64,000 bases of DNA from Entomoplasma freundtii (GCF_002804205.1 NZ_CP024962.1:496001-560000), one strand, 5' to 3'; positions 34,844 to 45,554 are shown, counted from the first letter of the stretch. Notes: generated from the letters alone by a model not told the origin. Program-made: numbers and translations.

Positions 34844-35949
34844 TAACTTCTTACTCCTTCAATTCAATATTTGTAACTATTAGTTAACATCAAGCCCATA
34901 TCTTTTGGACCACGTTTTTTAAGAACTGACTCATATTGGTTTTTAAGAATTTTTCTAAATCCCGCCATCAAGTCTTGAAAACAAAGCTCGCGAAGTTTTT
35001 TGACTCCTGGATAATCACGTTCTGGGGAAATTTTGTCAGCACAAAAAACAATAATATCTAAGAGACTCATTTCTGGTGAGCCAACAGTGTGGTTAAAAAC
35101 CGCTTGCAGAACCTCTTGGTCTTTAATTAATCAATCTTTTTGCAAGTGCAAATAACCGGTGAACGCATGTCATACCGGTTCAGGTTCAGTCATTAAAAAC
35201 GGTAGGTAGCGTTGCATATAGATTTTGGATTTCTCATGATCTCAGCATTTTGTAATGTCATGTAAAGTACCGGCTATTAACGCTTTTTGTTCATTAGCTC
35301 CCCAGATGTTAGCTAATTCCTTGGCTGTTTGGCCAACATTAAGACAATGGAGAAAACGGTCTTCATCCATAAATGGTAGAAGACGCTCGTTTAAATAAAG
35401 TAAATGGTAATTACAATAGTCATTAATCATCGGAATTTGTAAGTTTAGTTTTTCTAAACTTCGCACCATGGTTGATGAAAGATGGTTATTATCAAAGGTA
35501 AACATTTCCAAATTATGCTTTTTGAGCATTGGATTATGACTATCTTTTTCATCACGCAAAAAAACCTTGAAAGGGACAAGTTTTTCAAGTTTCTCAAAGT
35601 GATCTCATTCTTCAAGGCGGTCTAGTTGGTCAGAACCAATAATAAAGCTAAATTTATTTTCAGGATAGTTTTTGACAATATATTGAACTGTCTCGAAAGT
35701 CGACGTTGGTCGTTGGTTATTAACTTCATATTCGTTAATGCGTAAAAAACTATATTCATCAACTAGCATTTGAAGCATTGTTAAACGGTCCTTAACCGAA
35801 GAATGTTGACTTGTTTTAAAGGGGTTCAAAAAAGCTGGGATGAACCAAACTTCATCAAATTTTAATTTTTCATAACAAGCTTTCGCAATATTGAGGTGAT
35901 CAGTTGTAACGGGGTCAAAACTTCCACCAAAAAGAGCAATTTTAGACAT
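34843..35949 (-). CDS. nadD: Nicotinate-nucleotide adenylyltransferase fused to an HD hydrolase domain
   Basis: 368 residues, nearly twice a stand-alone NadD. Residues 1-190 are the nucleotidyltransferase (ALFGGSFDPVTTDHLNIAK at the start, HLSSTMVR as the ISTxxR motif), which makes NaAD. The rest is a YqeK-type HD domain (HCLNVGQTAKELA, AGTLHDITK), a family that hydrolyses diadenosine tetraphosphate. In most Firmicutes these are two adjacent genes; fusions are known in Mollicutes. The first His of the HxGH-like motif is Thr here. It starts eight bases inside the upstream HAD gene and ends TAATG with mtnN. Confidence 0.9.
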
Positions 35950-36802
35950 TAATTTCTTCCTTTATTATTCTACGTAATTCTAAACCAACACCATTTTCGT
36001 GAATTGAGGGAATTACTTTTTTAGCAACCGCTTTAAGCTCAGGAGTAGCATTATCTACCGCCATACCGCGGTGAACACCTTCAATAATCGGTTGGTCATT
36101 TTGACCATCACCAAAAACCACTACATCACGGTAATTGGTTTGCACAATTTCAGCTCAAGCTTGCAAACCCGTCAACTTATTAACTTCTTTGGCAGTAATG
36201 TTAAATAAGTAAGGGAGCGATTGAAAACGAGCCACTTGGAATTCATAGCCCTCAAGAAGTTTTTTAGCCTCTTCTTGAGATTCTGGTGTAGGAGCATACA
36301 AAATCACTTGCACCGGGCGCAAGACATCTTCAATTACTGCCGATTTTAAATCATCTAATGTTGCATATTCCATAATTGGTCAACGATCTTTTTTCTTCAA
36401 TTTTGAAGCATAATCACGTCAAAGTGCCAAACGAGGGTTACTCATTAAGCCCGCCATTTGATAGGTCGAATAAATCATCGGTTGGACTCCCTTTTGGACA
36501 CATTCATCCAAAATTTTGAGAGTTATTCGTTTATCTAAATATTTGACATACAAAGTTTCATTGGTTTTTAAGTCACTAATTAATGCCCCATTACACGAAA
36601 TAACAGGCAAAGTAACTTTTAAATCTTGTGCTAAAGTTCGTGAACTAACCCCTAATCGTCCTGTGACAAAACTAAAGCGATTTCCGCTTTCGTTTTGGTA
36701 GTCAATGATGTCAGTCAAAGTTTCGGGATGAATTGCGAGTGATGAATCACAAATTGTACCATCGCAATCAGAAAGTACGAACGGCAAAACCTTTTTCGCC
36801 AT
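35942..36802 (-). CDS. HAD superfamily (Cof-type) phosphatase
   Basis: 286 residues. Nucleophile motif SDCDGTI near residue 12, VTGR (motif II), and FGDGQNDQPII (motif IV) mark a Cof/YidA HAD-IIB sugar- or flavin-phosphate phosphatase. Several Trp are TGA. Its ATG directly follows the trmL stop, and its end overlaps nadD by eight bases. Substrate unknown. Confidence 0.9.
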
Positions 36803-37336
36803 CTATTCTGACACCTCCTCATCGAAAAGATAATTTTCTCCCTTTTGTACTTCCACCTTGGATAGATTTAAATAATCTCATTGACGGAGTACTTCATAGG
36901 CAGAAATTCCAACGGTATTGGCTAAGTTTAAACTTCGAGCCTCAGGGACCATTGGAAGACGGAATGTTGTTTCAAAATGCGTTCTAAGGATATTTTTTGG
37001 AATCCCTGTTGATTCACGACCAAACAGAAGATAAACCTCTTCATTAATTTTACTAAAATTAAAGTCCGAAATTGGCTTTTTGCCATAACGAGATAAACAA
37101 AAGAGTGGCGTATGAGGATGTTTGGCTTCGAAATCAGCTCAATCATCATATAAAACAACATCCACTTTTTTATATTCATTCGCGCTTGGACGGGCTAAAT
37201 GGCGGTCATCATAAGGAAAACCAAAAGGCTCAATCAAGTGTAAACGAGCATCAATTGCGACAGCAGTACGCATAACGGCTCCTACATTTTGGGCAATCTC
37301 TGGTTCATAAAGAACGATATTAATTTTTCGAGTCAT
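36803..37336 (-). CDS. trmL: tRNA (cytidine/uridine-34-2'-O)-methyltransferase TrmL
   Basis: 177 residues, a minimal SPOUT methyltransferase. N-terminal INIVLYEPEIAQNVGAVMRT is characteristic, followed by LIEPFGFP, the knot region LLFGRESTGIP and SLNLANTVGI. It modifies the wobble base of tRNA-Leu isoacceptors in characterised relatives; a tRNA-Leu(UAA) gene is present at 63107. The start lies 17 bases inside rdgB. Confidence 0.92.
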
Positions 37337-37943
37337 TTTGCATCCTTTCTTTTAAGAACTGAGCTAGCTTTTGCGCTGCTTTTTGGCGGGCTGAAGTAAA
37401 GTTCTTTTGGTCTAACGGCATTTGGGAATAGGTTTCTAAGCTATCACCAGGACGGAAAACCAAATCATAACCAAAACAACGGCCATCGCCTAATTCGACT
37501 TTATTATTTAATTGCCCTTCCATCTCCCCACGGAAAAGCGCTTCCTCATTAGTTAATGGGTTATATCAAGCCAAAACGGTGACCATTTTCGCTGTTTTTG
37601 CCGCTTTCGGGTTGGCAGCAACTTTCGCCAATAATAATTGACAAATAGTTGGTCAATCGGTTATTGGCGAAGCTCAACGTTTGGAATAAATTCCTGGGAA
37701 ACCATCTAAAGCAGTCACACAAATTCCTGAATCATCTCCGATAACAGGAGCTTGTAGTTTATTAGCTAAATCGCGCGCTTTGATTAAAGCGTTTTCTTCA
37801 AAAGTGGTGCCATTTTCTTCTGGTTCCTCATAGGCAAATGGTAAGTCCACTAACGTTTTAATTTGGTAATTTGGTAAAAGTTTTTGGTACTCCAAAACCT
37901 TGTCTTGATTTGAAGTAGCAATCCATAAGATTGGTTTAGTCAT
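37320..37943 (-). CDS. rdgB: XTP/dITP pyrophosphatase (RdgB/HAM1)
   Basis: 207 residues. Sanitises the nucleotide pool by hydrolysing ITP, dITP and XTP. WIATSNQDKVLEYQ, the active-site GDDSGI, and FGYDLVF with the C-terminal S-ARQKAAQK helix are in order. MM start: ATG 37943 is preferred over 37946 because AGGAG is too close to the first. First gene of the rdgB-trmL-HAD-nadD-mtnN operon, divergent from the choline-kinase-like gene. Confidence 0.92.
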
Positions 37944-37988
37944 CATACTCCTAGTGATAAGATATAAATATATTTTAGAGGTTTGCAA

Positions 37989-38765
37989 ATGAAAAAAACA
38001 CAACCATTAGGACTAACAAACAAAATTTTTGTTAAAAAAAATCATCTTTATAAAAAATCAATTCGTTCTTCCGATTATTTCCTCAATCGTGCTGATGAAA
38101 AAAAATTCTATGAAACCTTTTCGCAAGAACTATTTCTTAAGGTTCCTAACACAATCAAAAAAGCGTGAGGACATTGGTGAAGCGTCATGCCCTTTTATAG
38201 ACAAGCCTCTACATTGCCTAAAACTGAACTCACCACTGAACAATTAAAAATAGTGAAAGATTTAATCGATAAACTGCATAATTTGCAATTAGATTTAACT
38301 ATTTTTGATCCTCAAGAATTTTTAAATCTTTTCATAAAAAAAATTGGTCTTTTGCCAACTTTAGAATGTCTTTGACCAAGGATTCAAGAAATCATCCATG
38401 ATTATTATTTTGATAACCATACTTTAGTGGTATCACATAACGATTTAATTAGAGAAAACTTTTTAATGGTTGATGGTGAGTATTTTTTAATCGATTTTGA
38501 ATATGTAAGTTTAAACCATTACCTTTTTGATTACGCTAGTTTTATTTCTGAAGCACTTGATGAGCAGGAAGGGCAAAGATTTAAAGATCTATTGAAACTA
38601 AATGCTCACGAATCTAAAAAACTTAATGATTTAATCCTTTACCAAAACTTTTTATGAGCTCACTGAGCTCAATACATGCTAGAGAAGACTAAGATGCCTA
38701 TTTATGAGACGATTAAGCAACAGAAGGTTGCTCAGGCGCTTCATCGTCCAAAGTCGCTAGAATAG
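37989..38765 (+). CDS. Choline-kinase-like phosphotransferase (LicA/ChoK fold)
   Basis: 258 residues. N-terminal GLTNKIF resembles the nucleotide loop of choline/ethanolamine kinases. The catalytic loop is HNDLIREN (His150, Asp152, Asn157), and the metal Asp lies in LIDFEY (Asp169). Likely substrates are choline, ethanolamine or a related small amine, feeding phospholipid or glycolipid head groups (inference). AGAGG lies before ATG 37989, which is only 45 bases from the divergent rdgB start. The last 53 bases overlap the convergent membrane-protein gene. Confidence 0.8.
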
Positions 38766-39267
38766 CAGCTTTTTTTAATTGTCTCTTATATTGAAGGTTA
38801 CGAGAGATGGTTGTTAATAAAGTACCTAAAAATAACCCCACAAAAATCAAACACAAGGTAATCACAAAACGAACCACTACCTTGATAACTTCACTCTTAG
38901 CTCCCCATTGGAACATTCATAAGCCATTTAAAATTACCGAGCAACAAGCAAAGGAAATGGCTAAAGCAAAAGTTAAACTATCAACTTGTTGAAATCTAAT
39001 TAAACATGTGATGGTAATTAAAGTCATTGAACAAATGATATAACCAAGGCAAATTAATCATAGTTTTCCATTAGTTCCCGACCCTAAATCATGAAAATGG
39101 TTGAAACTAAATTCTTGAAAATCTGGCCCTAAAAATAGTCATAAGCATAAACCAGGAACAAACACTAAAAGCAATTGGCAAAGAAAGCTTTTGCCAATTG
39201 GAGTTCTAGTTTCGTTAAATTTCTGGTTTTTAAGTAGTTTATTTTTTATTATTTGTTCATTATTCAT
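38713..39267 (-). CDS. Hypothetical multi-pass membrane protein
   Basis: 184 residues with about four hydrophobic helices (FLCQLLLVFVPGLCLWLFLG; ICLGYIICSMTLITITCLI; LAISFACCSVILNGLWMF; VITLCLIFVGLFLGTLL) and a charged, acidic-ended C-terminal tail. Trp are mainly TGA. The start ATG 39267 has no clear ribosome binding site. Its first about 80 bases recur in degraded form at 41697-41775, so it was part of a duplicated segment. Function unknown. Confidence 0.65.
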
Positions 39268-39305
39268 AATTATTTATTATCGCGCATTTTAGAGAAAAAA
39301 ATAAT

Positions 39306-39334
39306 AAAACAGACCCGAGAGGGACTGTTTTTTT
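39306..39334. terminator. Intrinsic terminator
   Basis: AAACAG-A-CCC-GAGA-GGG-A-CTGTTTTTTT hairpin with A/T flanks between the pseudogene and the membrane-protein gene. Confidence 0.7.
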
Positions 39335-39350
39335 ATAAAGCCATGCCTTT

Positions 39351-39749
39351 TTAGGATTCTATATCAACCTTTCACTTAGTATTAACTGAAAAATTCCTTA
39401 AATAAATTTTAAAATCATCGACTTTAATAGCCATTCAAACTAAGTAGTCACTTTCTGCTTGACCAAAAAAATCCTTATATTGGAGAAACTCATTACTAAA
39501 TAATGCCTTAATTTTTTTGGATTAATTTTGAATCTTCTCGACGACACTTCTTAGCGTTACTGTATAACAAGGCCCCTTATTATCAATGATTGTTTTACAG
39601 ATAGCCTCATTATCAAGTGGTATATAAAGCAAAGATTGTTTATAAGTAACGACTTACTTTCCTTACTTTTGCTTCTAAAAACATACACTTGTTAGGATCA
39701 ATATGGTTTGGCTTTATTACTTCTGTTGATGTTTCTTTATGAATTTCGT
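39351..39749 (-). pseudogene. Decayed copy of the secreted protein at 41784-42662
   Basis: The sequence aligns along its length with the last 400 bases of the 41784-42662 gene (from EIHKETSTEV to the terminal VDIES stop). It contains a 4-base insertion near 39652-39658, an in-frame TAA after KIQN, and small deletions. It begins without a start codon directly two bases after the stop of the 39752 gene, so only a 3' fragment was kept at a recombination junction. Confidence 0.85.
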
Positions 39750-39751
39750 AT

Positions 39752-40663
39752 TTATTTTATTTCCTTATTAACAAAAAAGTTTGTTTGTCCCTCAATTTTC
39801 GTTTCTCATTCTTCAAATTTTCAAGCAACTCAAATTAAGCTTTCTTTAAAGTATGAACTATCATCAATCAATTTGCGGGATTGAAAAAATTCCTCATTTC
39901 CTAAGTAATAGGAAAAATTGGCTTCTGAATTAATACTATTATCTAAAAAATTATTAAGTTGCCTTGGTGTTAAGCTATATTTTTTACCAGAATCATCAAT
40001 TATTTTTTGAAAAATTTGGTCATTTTCAATTGGAATGTATAAAAATCTTTGTCTATATATAATAGTTTTATCAATTTTTATCTCAGAATAAACACAACGT
40101 TGCGAAGAAATGGTGTATGATGGTATCCCCTCTTCTAAATCTTCATCTTTTAATGTCCAATTATTGTCATAAATATTATTAGCAGCTGCAAAAATTTTTT
40201 TGTTATTGTAAATAAACTCTATTGGAGAACTTAAGGAGTTAACTGAAGAAAGCCTTATTTTTTCTGAGTAGTTTTTATAATGGATACGCATTTCTGGACT
40301 TTTTACATCGTGATTCGTTCTATTTTCAAATAAAGTATTTTGAAATGTATAACTTTCATGAAAAACTTCCTCATCAAGGACTGGGCCTCAAAAAGGACTT
40401 TCTTTATTTTCTTCATTTTCTTCATTATTTTGGAGAAAATTTAAATAGTGCTCTTCCTCTTTTAAACGTCCATTAAATTTATTGTATTCGAGTTGAGCTT
40501 TTAACATTTCATTACTGAAATATTTATTTTCGATCAAATTTAAATGAGTTAAATCTTCGGAATAAATTAATTTATATGAATATTCTTTTCCAATGGTTAT
40601 TGCCGTAGTATTTCCGCACAAAATTATCCCGCTTAAACAAGAAATAATTTTTTTAATAGCCAT
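39752..40663 (-). CDS. Secreted protein of pair 2 (family B)
   Basis: 303 residues, diverged paralogue of the protein at 41784-42662. Residues 1-22 look like a signal peptide (MAIKKIISCLSGIILCGNTTA). Shared blocks are YFSNEMLK...YNKFNGRLKEEE, LYIPIENDQIF..IIDDSGKKYSLTPRQ and SYYLGNEEFFQ. TGA codes Trp several times, and the true stop is TAA at 39752, beyond the apparent stop at 39830. Its ATG lies 11 bases inside the upstream lipoprotein gene, so the two are translationally coupled. The central part is rich in short beta-like segments. Function unknown. Confidence 0.75.
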
Positions 40664-41549
40664 CTTCTTCTCCTTGGAATATTTGCCATGACTCTATCAT
40701 TTCTAATCGTCCCTTTAAATTAATATCAATCGAATATTTTTTACTTTTCTTTATCTTTAAAAAGCCTTGTTCATTAGTTAGAACCTGATAATATTTATCA
40801 TCATTTTCAGCTTCTTTTAGCAACGTTTCAAAATTATAGCTCATAAATTTAATCTCAGCGTTTTTTAAGTTTTGGATTTTAGTTAAAATTGAGGTATTGT
40901 TCCTCATATTAAAATTTAAAATTACATCAAACTGACTAATTAACAAATTTAGTTTCACGAAATATTTTACTGTTGAATTTTTAGGCACCGTTATTGTTTT
41001 TGATTGAATTTCAAATTCTTCAATTGGCTGGTTCTCTTTCATTTCTTCAAGTCTATTTTTCAGAAGGCTATATTTGTAAAAACTTAAATTTGGTTTATTA
41101 ATAATGTAAAAATTTTGATCAATATCTAATTTAACATCTGTATTAATTAAGCTAGTTTTTTCTTTATAAGGAATATTTACATTAATTTTTGGTGTTGTTC
41201 AATTTTCGTTTTCATTATTTTTATTTTCATATTTAAATTCTTTAATCTTTTTTTCTTCTAGTCGTGTTCCTTCGGTTTTTGTTAAATTTTCTAGATTTAA
41301 CAAACTATTATTTGTTTCAAAATTATCAAATCAACTATTTTGAAACTCTCATTCGCTTAAATTTAAGTTTGGATATTGCCTTTGAAATTCAAGCTCATTG
41401 ATAGTTAAAAGGGCCTCTTTTAAATTATAAGATGGGATTATCGGTTCATCTTTGATTAAATTGTTATCGATATTTTGTTTGCAGGCAATTGTCAAAGCAG
41501 GACTTGCCATAATCATCAAACTTGATAAAAATAACGGTCATTTTTTCAT
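40653..41549 (-). CDS. Lipoprotein of pair 2 (family A)
   Basis: 298 residues with a lipoprotein signal: MKKWPLFLSSLMIMASPALTIAC, modified Cys at about 23. Shared with the family-A protein at 42662: PSYN, LEFQRQYP, NSWFDNFE, and a C-terminal YNFETLLKEAENDDKYYQVL block. The stretch SKTITVPKNSTVKYFVKL is a polar beta-strand pattern reminiscent of aerolysin-like ETX/MTX2 toxins (a suggestion, not a demonstrated homology). The ATG at 41549 follows AAGGAG. The 3' end overlaps the family-B gene by 11 bases. Confidence 0.75.
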
Positions 41550-41689
41550 TTATTCTCCTTGGATAGACTTTTAGTAGATATAGATATTATAAATTTAAAG
41601 GTTTATAATGGTTAGTATTTTGCTATTGAATCTTTAAAAGATTTGAAAAATACTAGTGTCGAAACATAGTAACTTAAATATTTTAAAAC

Positions 41690-41783
41690 ACCAATTGACA
41701 AAGAAAAATTTTGTCAATTGGTGTTTTAGTTTCATTAAATTTCTAGTTTTTAAGTAGTTTATTTTTTATTAACTTATTGCTTT
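41690..41783. repeat. Duplicated flank matching 39177-39260
   Basis: The segment 41697-41775 matches 39177-39260 (start region of the membrane-protein gene) at roughly 85-90 percent by eye, including the TTTTTAAGTAGTTTATTTTT stretch. It contains an 18-bp hairpin (AAAACACCAATTGACAAA and complement). It is a remnant left by duplication of the family-B gene together with its downstream neighbour. Confidence 0.8.
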
Positions 41784-42662
41784 TTAGGATTCTATATCAA
41801 CATTTCACTTAGTATTAACTGAAAAATCCTTTAAATCAATTTTAAAATCATCGACTTTAATGGCCATTCAAATTAAGTAGTCACTTTCTGCTTGACCAAT
41901 AAAATCCTTATATTGGAGAAACTCATCATTACCTAAATAATAACTTAAACTTTTTGAATCATTTTGGATCTTCTCGACAAAACTTCTTGGTGTTACCGTA
42001 TAACGATGCCCCTTATTATCAATGATTGTTTTACAAATAGCATCATTATCAAGTGGTATATAAAGCAAAGATTGTTTATAAGTAACGACTTTCCTTACTT
42101 TTGTTTCTGAAATCATACATTTGTTAGACTCAATAGGGTTTGGCATTATTACTTCTGTTGATGTTTCTTTATGAATTTCGAAAGTAAATTCTTTGCTGGG
42201 ATTCATCTTCAACTTTACCCCATTATAATTAACCGATAAAGTTTTATCTACTTTAGCAGTATATTTGGAATCCAAAGATAAGGTTTGAATTGAATCTATA
42301 TTAGTAATTTCCATTTTTGAAGGCAACATCGGTTTATCAGTGAGATTTTTAATTAGGACATGTCCATAAACAAATTCATCAAAAATTTCTCTTTCTTGAA
42401 TAGTTTCGAAAAAACCACGATTGATATCAGCAATCTTTAAATCATGACTTTCTTCTTTCAATTTGCCATTGAAACCTTGATAGTCCATAAAAAATTTTCG
42501 CATCTCATTGGTGAAATAACCTTCTTCTAAAAAATTCGGGTGAGAAAGGTTATGCTCTTTAATAATCACAAATGATGAATGGGTTGACGATAAATTTAGA
42601 GCACTAACATTAGTGAAAAGTGTAACACTACCCAAACCCATGATTATATTTCTCATTGTCAT
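41784..42662 (-). CDS. Secreted protein of pair 1 (family B)
   Basis: 292 residues from ATG 42662, chosen because GAGGAG lies eight bases upstream and the start overlaps the family-A stop as TAATG; GTG at 42671 is an alternative. A signal peptide is likely (NIIMGLGSVTLFTNVSALN). The body has repeated Thr/Ser/Lys-rich alternating segments (SKYTAKVDKTLSVNYNGVK) and a C-terminal SYYLGNDEFLQYKDF block shared with the 39752 paralogue. The apparent stop at 41868 is TGA-coded Trp. Function unknown; beta-rich, secreted, acting with the coupled lipoprotein is inference. Confidence 0.75.
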
Positions 42663-43528
42663 TATTGCCACTCCTCAATCACTTGATAATCACTAATAAT
42701 TCAAAGTCTTGCTTCTAATTGCATTTGGATTTGGTTGCTTTTATCATCTATTTTTAAAAAACTAGCTTCATTAGAAAGAACCTTTTGGTAACGTTCATCT
42801 TCCTGAACATTTATTAATAACGTTTCTAAACTATATTGCATATATAATTCTTCACCATTCAAGAGATTGGTAAATTTATTCATTATTGTAGTATTCTTGG
42901 CAAGATTGAAAACCAAAAAATCTTGATAGAGTTCAAAAGTAGCTTTTATTTTTGCCGACCATTTAAGACTACTTTGAGGTTCAAGTTCAAAATCTCTTCC
43001 TTCAATTTTAAAAGCAAGAGTAGAGTTATCAATTAACTCATTGTTAGCAATATTAAATTTGGCTCCTTTTAATAATTTAGGGCCAAAAACCGAAAAATCT
43101 TGATCAATTACTAAATTTTTAAGTACCCGTAAATTATTAAGTCCTTGACGAGGAATTAATTCATCAAAACCATCGAAATGGACTTCTTGCAATCTATTAC
43201 TATCATTTTTTATTTCTTTTGTTACATGATGAATGATCTCATGCGACGTTTGTTTGACTTGAGCATTTTCTGAAAATAGACCCATTCTATCACGAGCTTC
43301 AAAAATACTAAACCAACTATTATCACAATTATAATTGCCGAAATTTTCTTTGGGAAATTGTCTTTCAAATTCCAATTTATTAATATCTTTTACCATGTTG
43401 GCAATATTGTAGGATGGTAAGATTGGCTTAATTTCTTTACCTTCGTCATTAACTTCTTTGCACGAAACAGCAAACATTGGACTAATAGCAGTAGTAAAAC
43501 TTGCCAAGATTAATAATTTCTTTCGCAT
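42662..43528 (-). CDS. Lipoprotein of pair 1 (family A)
   Basis: 288 residues. Signal MRKKLLILASFTTAISPMFAVSC with the lipidated Cys at about 23; ATG 43528 after TAGGAG. Family blocks PSYN, LEFERQFP, NSWFSIFE, and YSLETLLINVQEDERYQKVL match the protein at 40653-41549, though overall identity is low. A TGA at 42701-42703 is Trp, and the gene ends in TAA overlapping the start of family B. First gene of the better-preserved pair. Confidence 0.78.
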
Positions 43529-43683
43529 TGCACTCCTAAGCACATCGTTATTTCTTTTAGTTTAAGATTATTACTAAAACCAACAAGTTTATTATCTAAC
43601 TAACTACTTGAAAGTGTGAATAAAGAAATTAATTTTTAAACCATTTTTTAAGCAAAACTATTTTAAAAACAATTAATAAATAA

Positions 43684-43713
43684 AAAAACAACCCTCTCGG
43701 GTTGTTTTTAAAT
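43684..43713. terminator. Intrinsic terminator after tRNA-Gly
   Basis: AAAAACAACCC-TCTC-GGGTTGTTTTT hairpin just beyond the 3' end of the minus-strand tRNA-Gly. Confidence 0.88.
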
Positions 43714-43717
43714 TTCA

Positions 43718-43791
43718 TGGAGCAGGTGAAGGGAATCGAACCCTCACAGTCAGCTTGGAAGGCTGAAGTTCTACCATTAAACTACACCTGC
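43718..43791 (-). tRNA. trnG: tRNA-Gly (anticodon UCC)
   Basis: 74 bases: acceptor GCAGGTG/CACCTGC, D-arm TAGTTTAATGGTAGAAC, anticodon loop CTTCCAA, T-loop GTTCGATTC, encoded CCA. Flanked by its own promoter and terminator. Confidence 0.96.
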
Positions 43792-43810
43792 GTTACCTTG
43801 ACACCTAATA

Positions 43811-43839
43811 ATATTACTATTTTTTTCATACGGTGTCAA
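43811..43839 (-). promoter_or_regulatory. Consensus promoter of tRNA-Gly
   Basis: On the minus strand perfect TTGACA (43839-43834), 17-bp spacer, TAATAT (43816-43811), 20 bases before the tRNA. An inverted TTGACACC/GGTGTCAA pair also brackets it. Confidence 0.85.
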
Positions 43840-43847
43840 GAGTTTTT

Positions 43848-44114
43848 TTATTTTCTTAAGCCTAATTGACCAATGATATTTTTGTAACGGTTGGCATCTT
43901 GTTTTGCTAAATAGTCTAACAAGTGACGACGTTGAGCAACTTTTTTCAATAAAGTACGACGAGTTGGTACATCCTTTTTATGAATTTGTAAATGCTCAGT
44001 TAAGTTTTTAATATCTTCGGTTAGAATAGCAATTTGTACTTCGGCGATACCGGTGTTGTTTTCATTGCCCCCATAAGTTTGGGTTAATTCTGCTTTACGT
44101 GATTTTGAAACCAT
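43848..44114 (-). CDS. rpsO: 30S ribosomal protein S15
   Basis: 88 residues, full length. Central-domain 16S-rRNA-binding protein. [17 protein letters not shown], the conserved [21 protein letters not shown] core and the C-terminal LGLRK identify it. AAGGGAAG lies before the ATG. Single gene. Confidence 0.98.
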   Translation of the reverse strand: MVSKSRKAELTQTYGGNENNTGIAEVQIAILTEDIKNLTEHLQIHKKDVPTRRTLLKKVAQRRHLLDYLAKQDANRYKNIIGQLGLRK

Positions 44115-44294
44115 GTTTTGTCTTCCCTTTCTAAGTTTACCTACCTAGCCAAGTAATAATTTGGGAAAGAATTAAAACTTTGCTAAATATGAAGAAATTT
44201 TAACATATTTTTTATCTTATGACTAGTCTTAGATTTGATAAAATTTGGCAAGCCAATCAAGTCTTACTTAGTCCTAATTAAACCGTCATGCCTA

Positions 44295-45407
44295 CTATTT
44301 TGCTTTTTTATTTTTAACCTTTGGTTGATGTTGGGTAATGCAATGAATGTTGCCGCCACCCAAAAGAATTTCACGAGCATAAACCGGTTCTATTTTCCGA
44401 TCTGGGAAAATCTTTTGCAAAGTATCAATAGCTTTTTGGTCTCATTTATCATTGAAAACTGGCAAAATAATAGCCCCATTAACCATCAAGAAATTACAAT
44501 AACTTCCTGCAAGACGTTCGACTTCATGTAAGCATTGTTTATCAAGATTATAGCCAAGGGTTGACACCTCTTTCTCCGTATAAAATAACGGACCAGGTTG
44601 GTGAATTTTAGTAACTTTTATTTTTCTTCCTTGAGCATCGGTTTCGTTCTCCAAAACTTTTAAAGCTTTGAGAGAACGTTCGTATTGGGGGTCATTTTTA
44701 TCATCAGTTCAAGTTAAAACAACATGTCCTGGGGCTACCACATGTAGCAGGTTATCCACATGGCCAGAAGTTTTATCGTTGTAAACCCCCAATGGTAACC
44801 AAATGACCTTTTCAACATTTAAGAATTTTTTTAGACGGTCCTCAATTTGTTTTTTTGTGAGATCAGGATTACGATTTTTATTCAAAAGGCATTCTTCTGT
44901 TGTATAACAAGTTCCTTCGCCATCAACATGAATTGAACCCCCTTCCAAAACGAAATCCGTTCGGTAAGAATCGGCCCCAATTAATTCGCAAACTTTAAAA
45001 GCGGCCTTATCATCTAAATCTCAAGGGAAATAGTAACCACCATTAAAACCACCTCAACAATTGAAGATTCAATCAATGCCACGAATTTCACCTTTATCAT
45101 TGATAACAAACGAGGGACCAATATCACGCATCCAAATATCATTACTTGAAGTTTCAATCACTCGCACGTTTTTCCCTAATCTAGCGCGAGCATTTTCATA
45201 TTCTCCGGCGCTAACGATTACATTTAAAGGTTCATATTTAGAAATTGCATTGGCAACATTGACTACTGCCTCCTGGATTGGCTTAGCTCCCCCTCGTCAA
45301 ACATCAGTCCGCTGTGGTCACGCCATTCAACAAGAATCCTGTTCAACAAATTCTCCAGGCATTTTAAAACCATCCTCGCGTGGGGTTGATTTCAATCTTT
45401 TACTCAT
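44295..45407 (-). CDS. aguA: Agmatine deiminase
   Basis: 370 residues, typical length. Converts agmatine to N-carbamoylputrescine and ammonia. Guanidino-modifying-enzyme features: [53 protein letters not shown], and the catalytic Cys near the end in GGGNIHC. Several Trp, including those in MAWP and WMRD, are TGA-coded. In other bacteria it works with putrescine carbamoyltransferase and an agmatine/putrescine antiporter for ATP and acid resistance; neither is adjacent here. Confidence 0.95.
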
Positions 45408-45554
45408 TTTAATACCTCCATAAAACATAAAAGTTTAAATCTTTGGCTTACGGCTAATCTTAACATTTTAAATACTAAAAAAAGAGGCTAAAACTCTTTA
45501 AGATTACAAGATGAATTTTAAATTATTAAAAAAGTAGTTCATAAATACTGTGGT

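Noticed and set aside
43797-43840. TTGACACC/GGTGTCAA inverted repeat after rpsO as a terminator
   Set aside because: The arms surround a 25-base AT-rich loop, and TTGACA with TAATAT at 17 bp makes a consensus tRNA promoter, which explains the sequence better.
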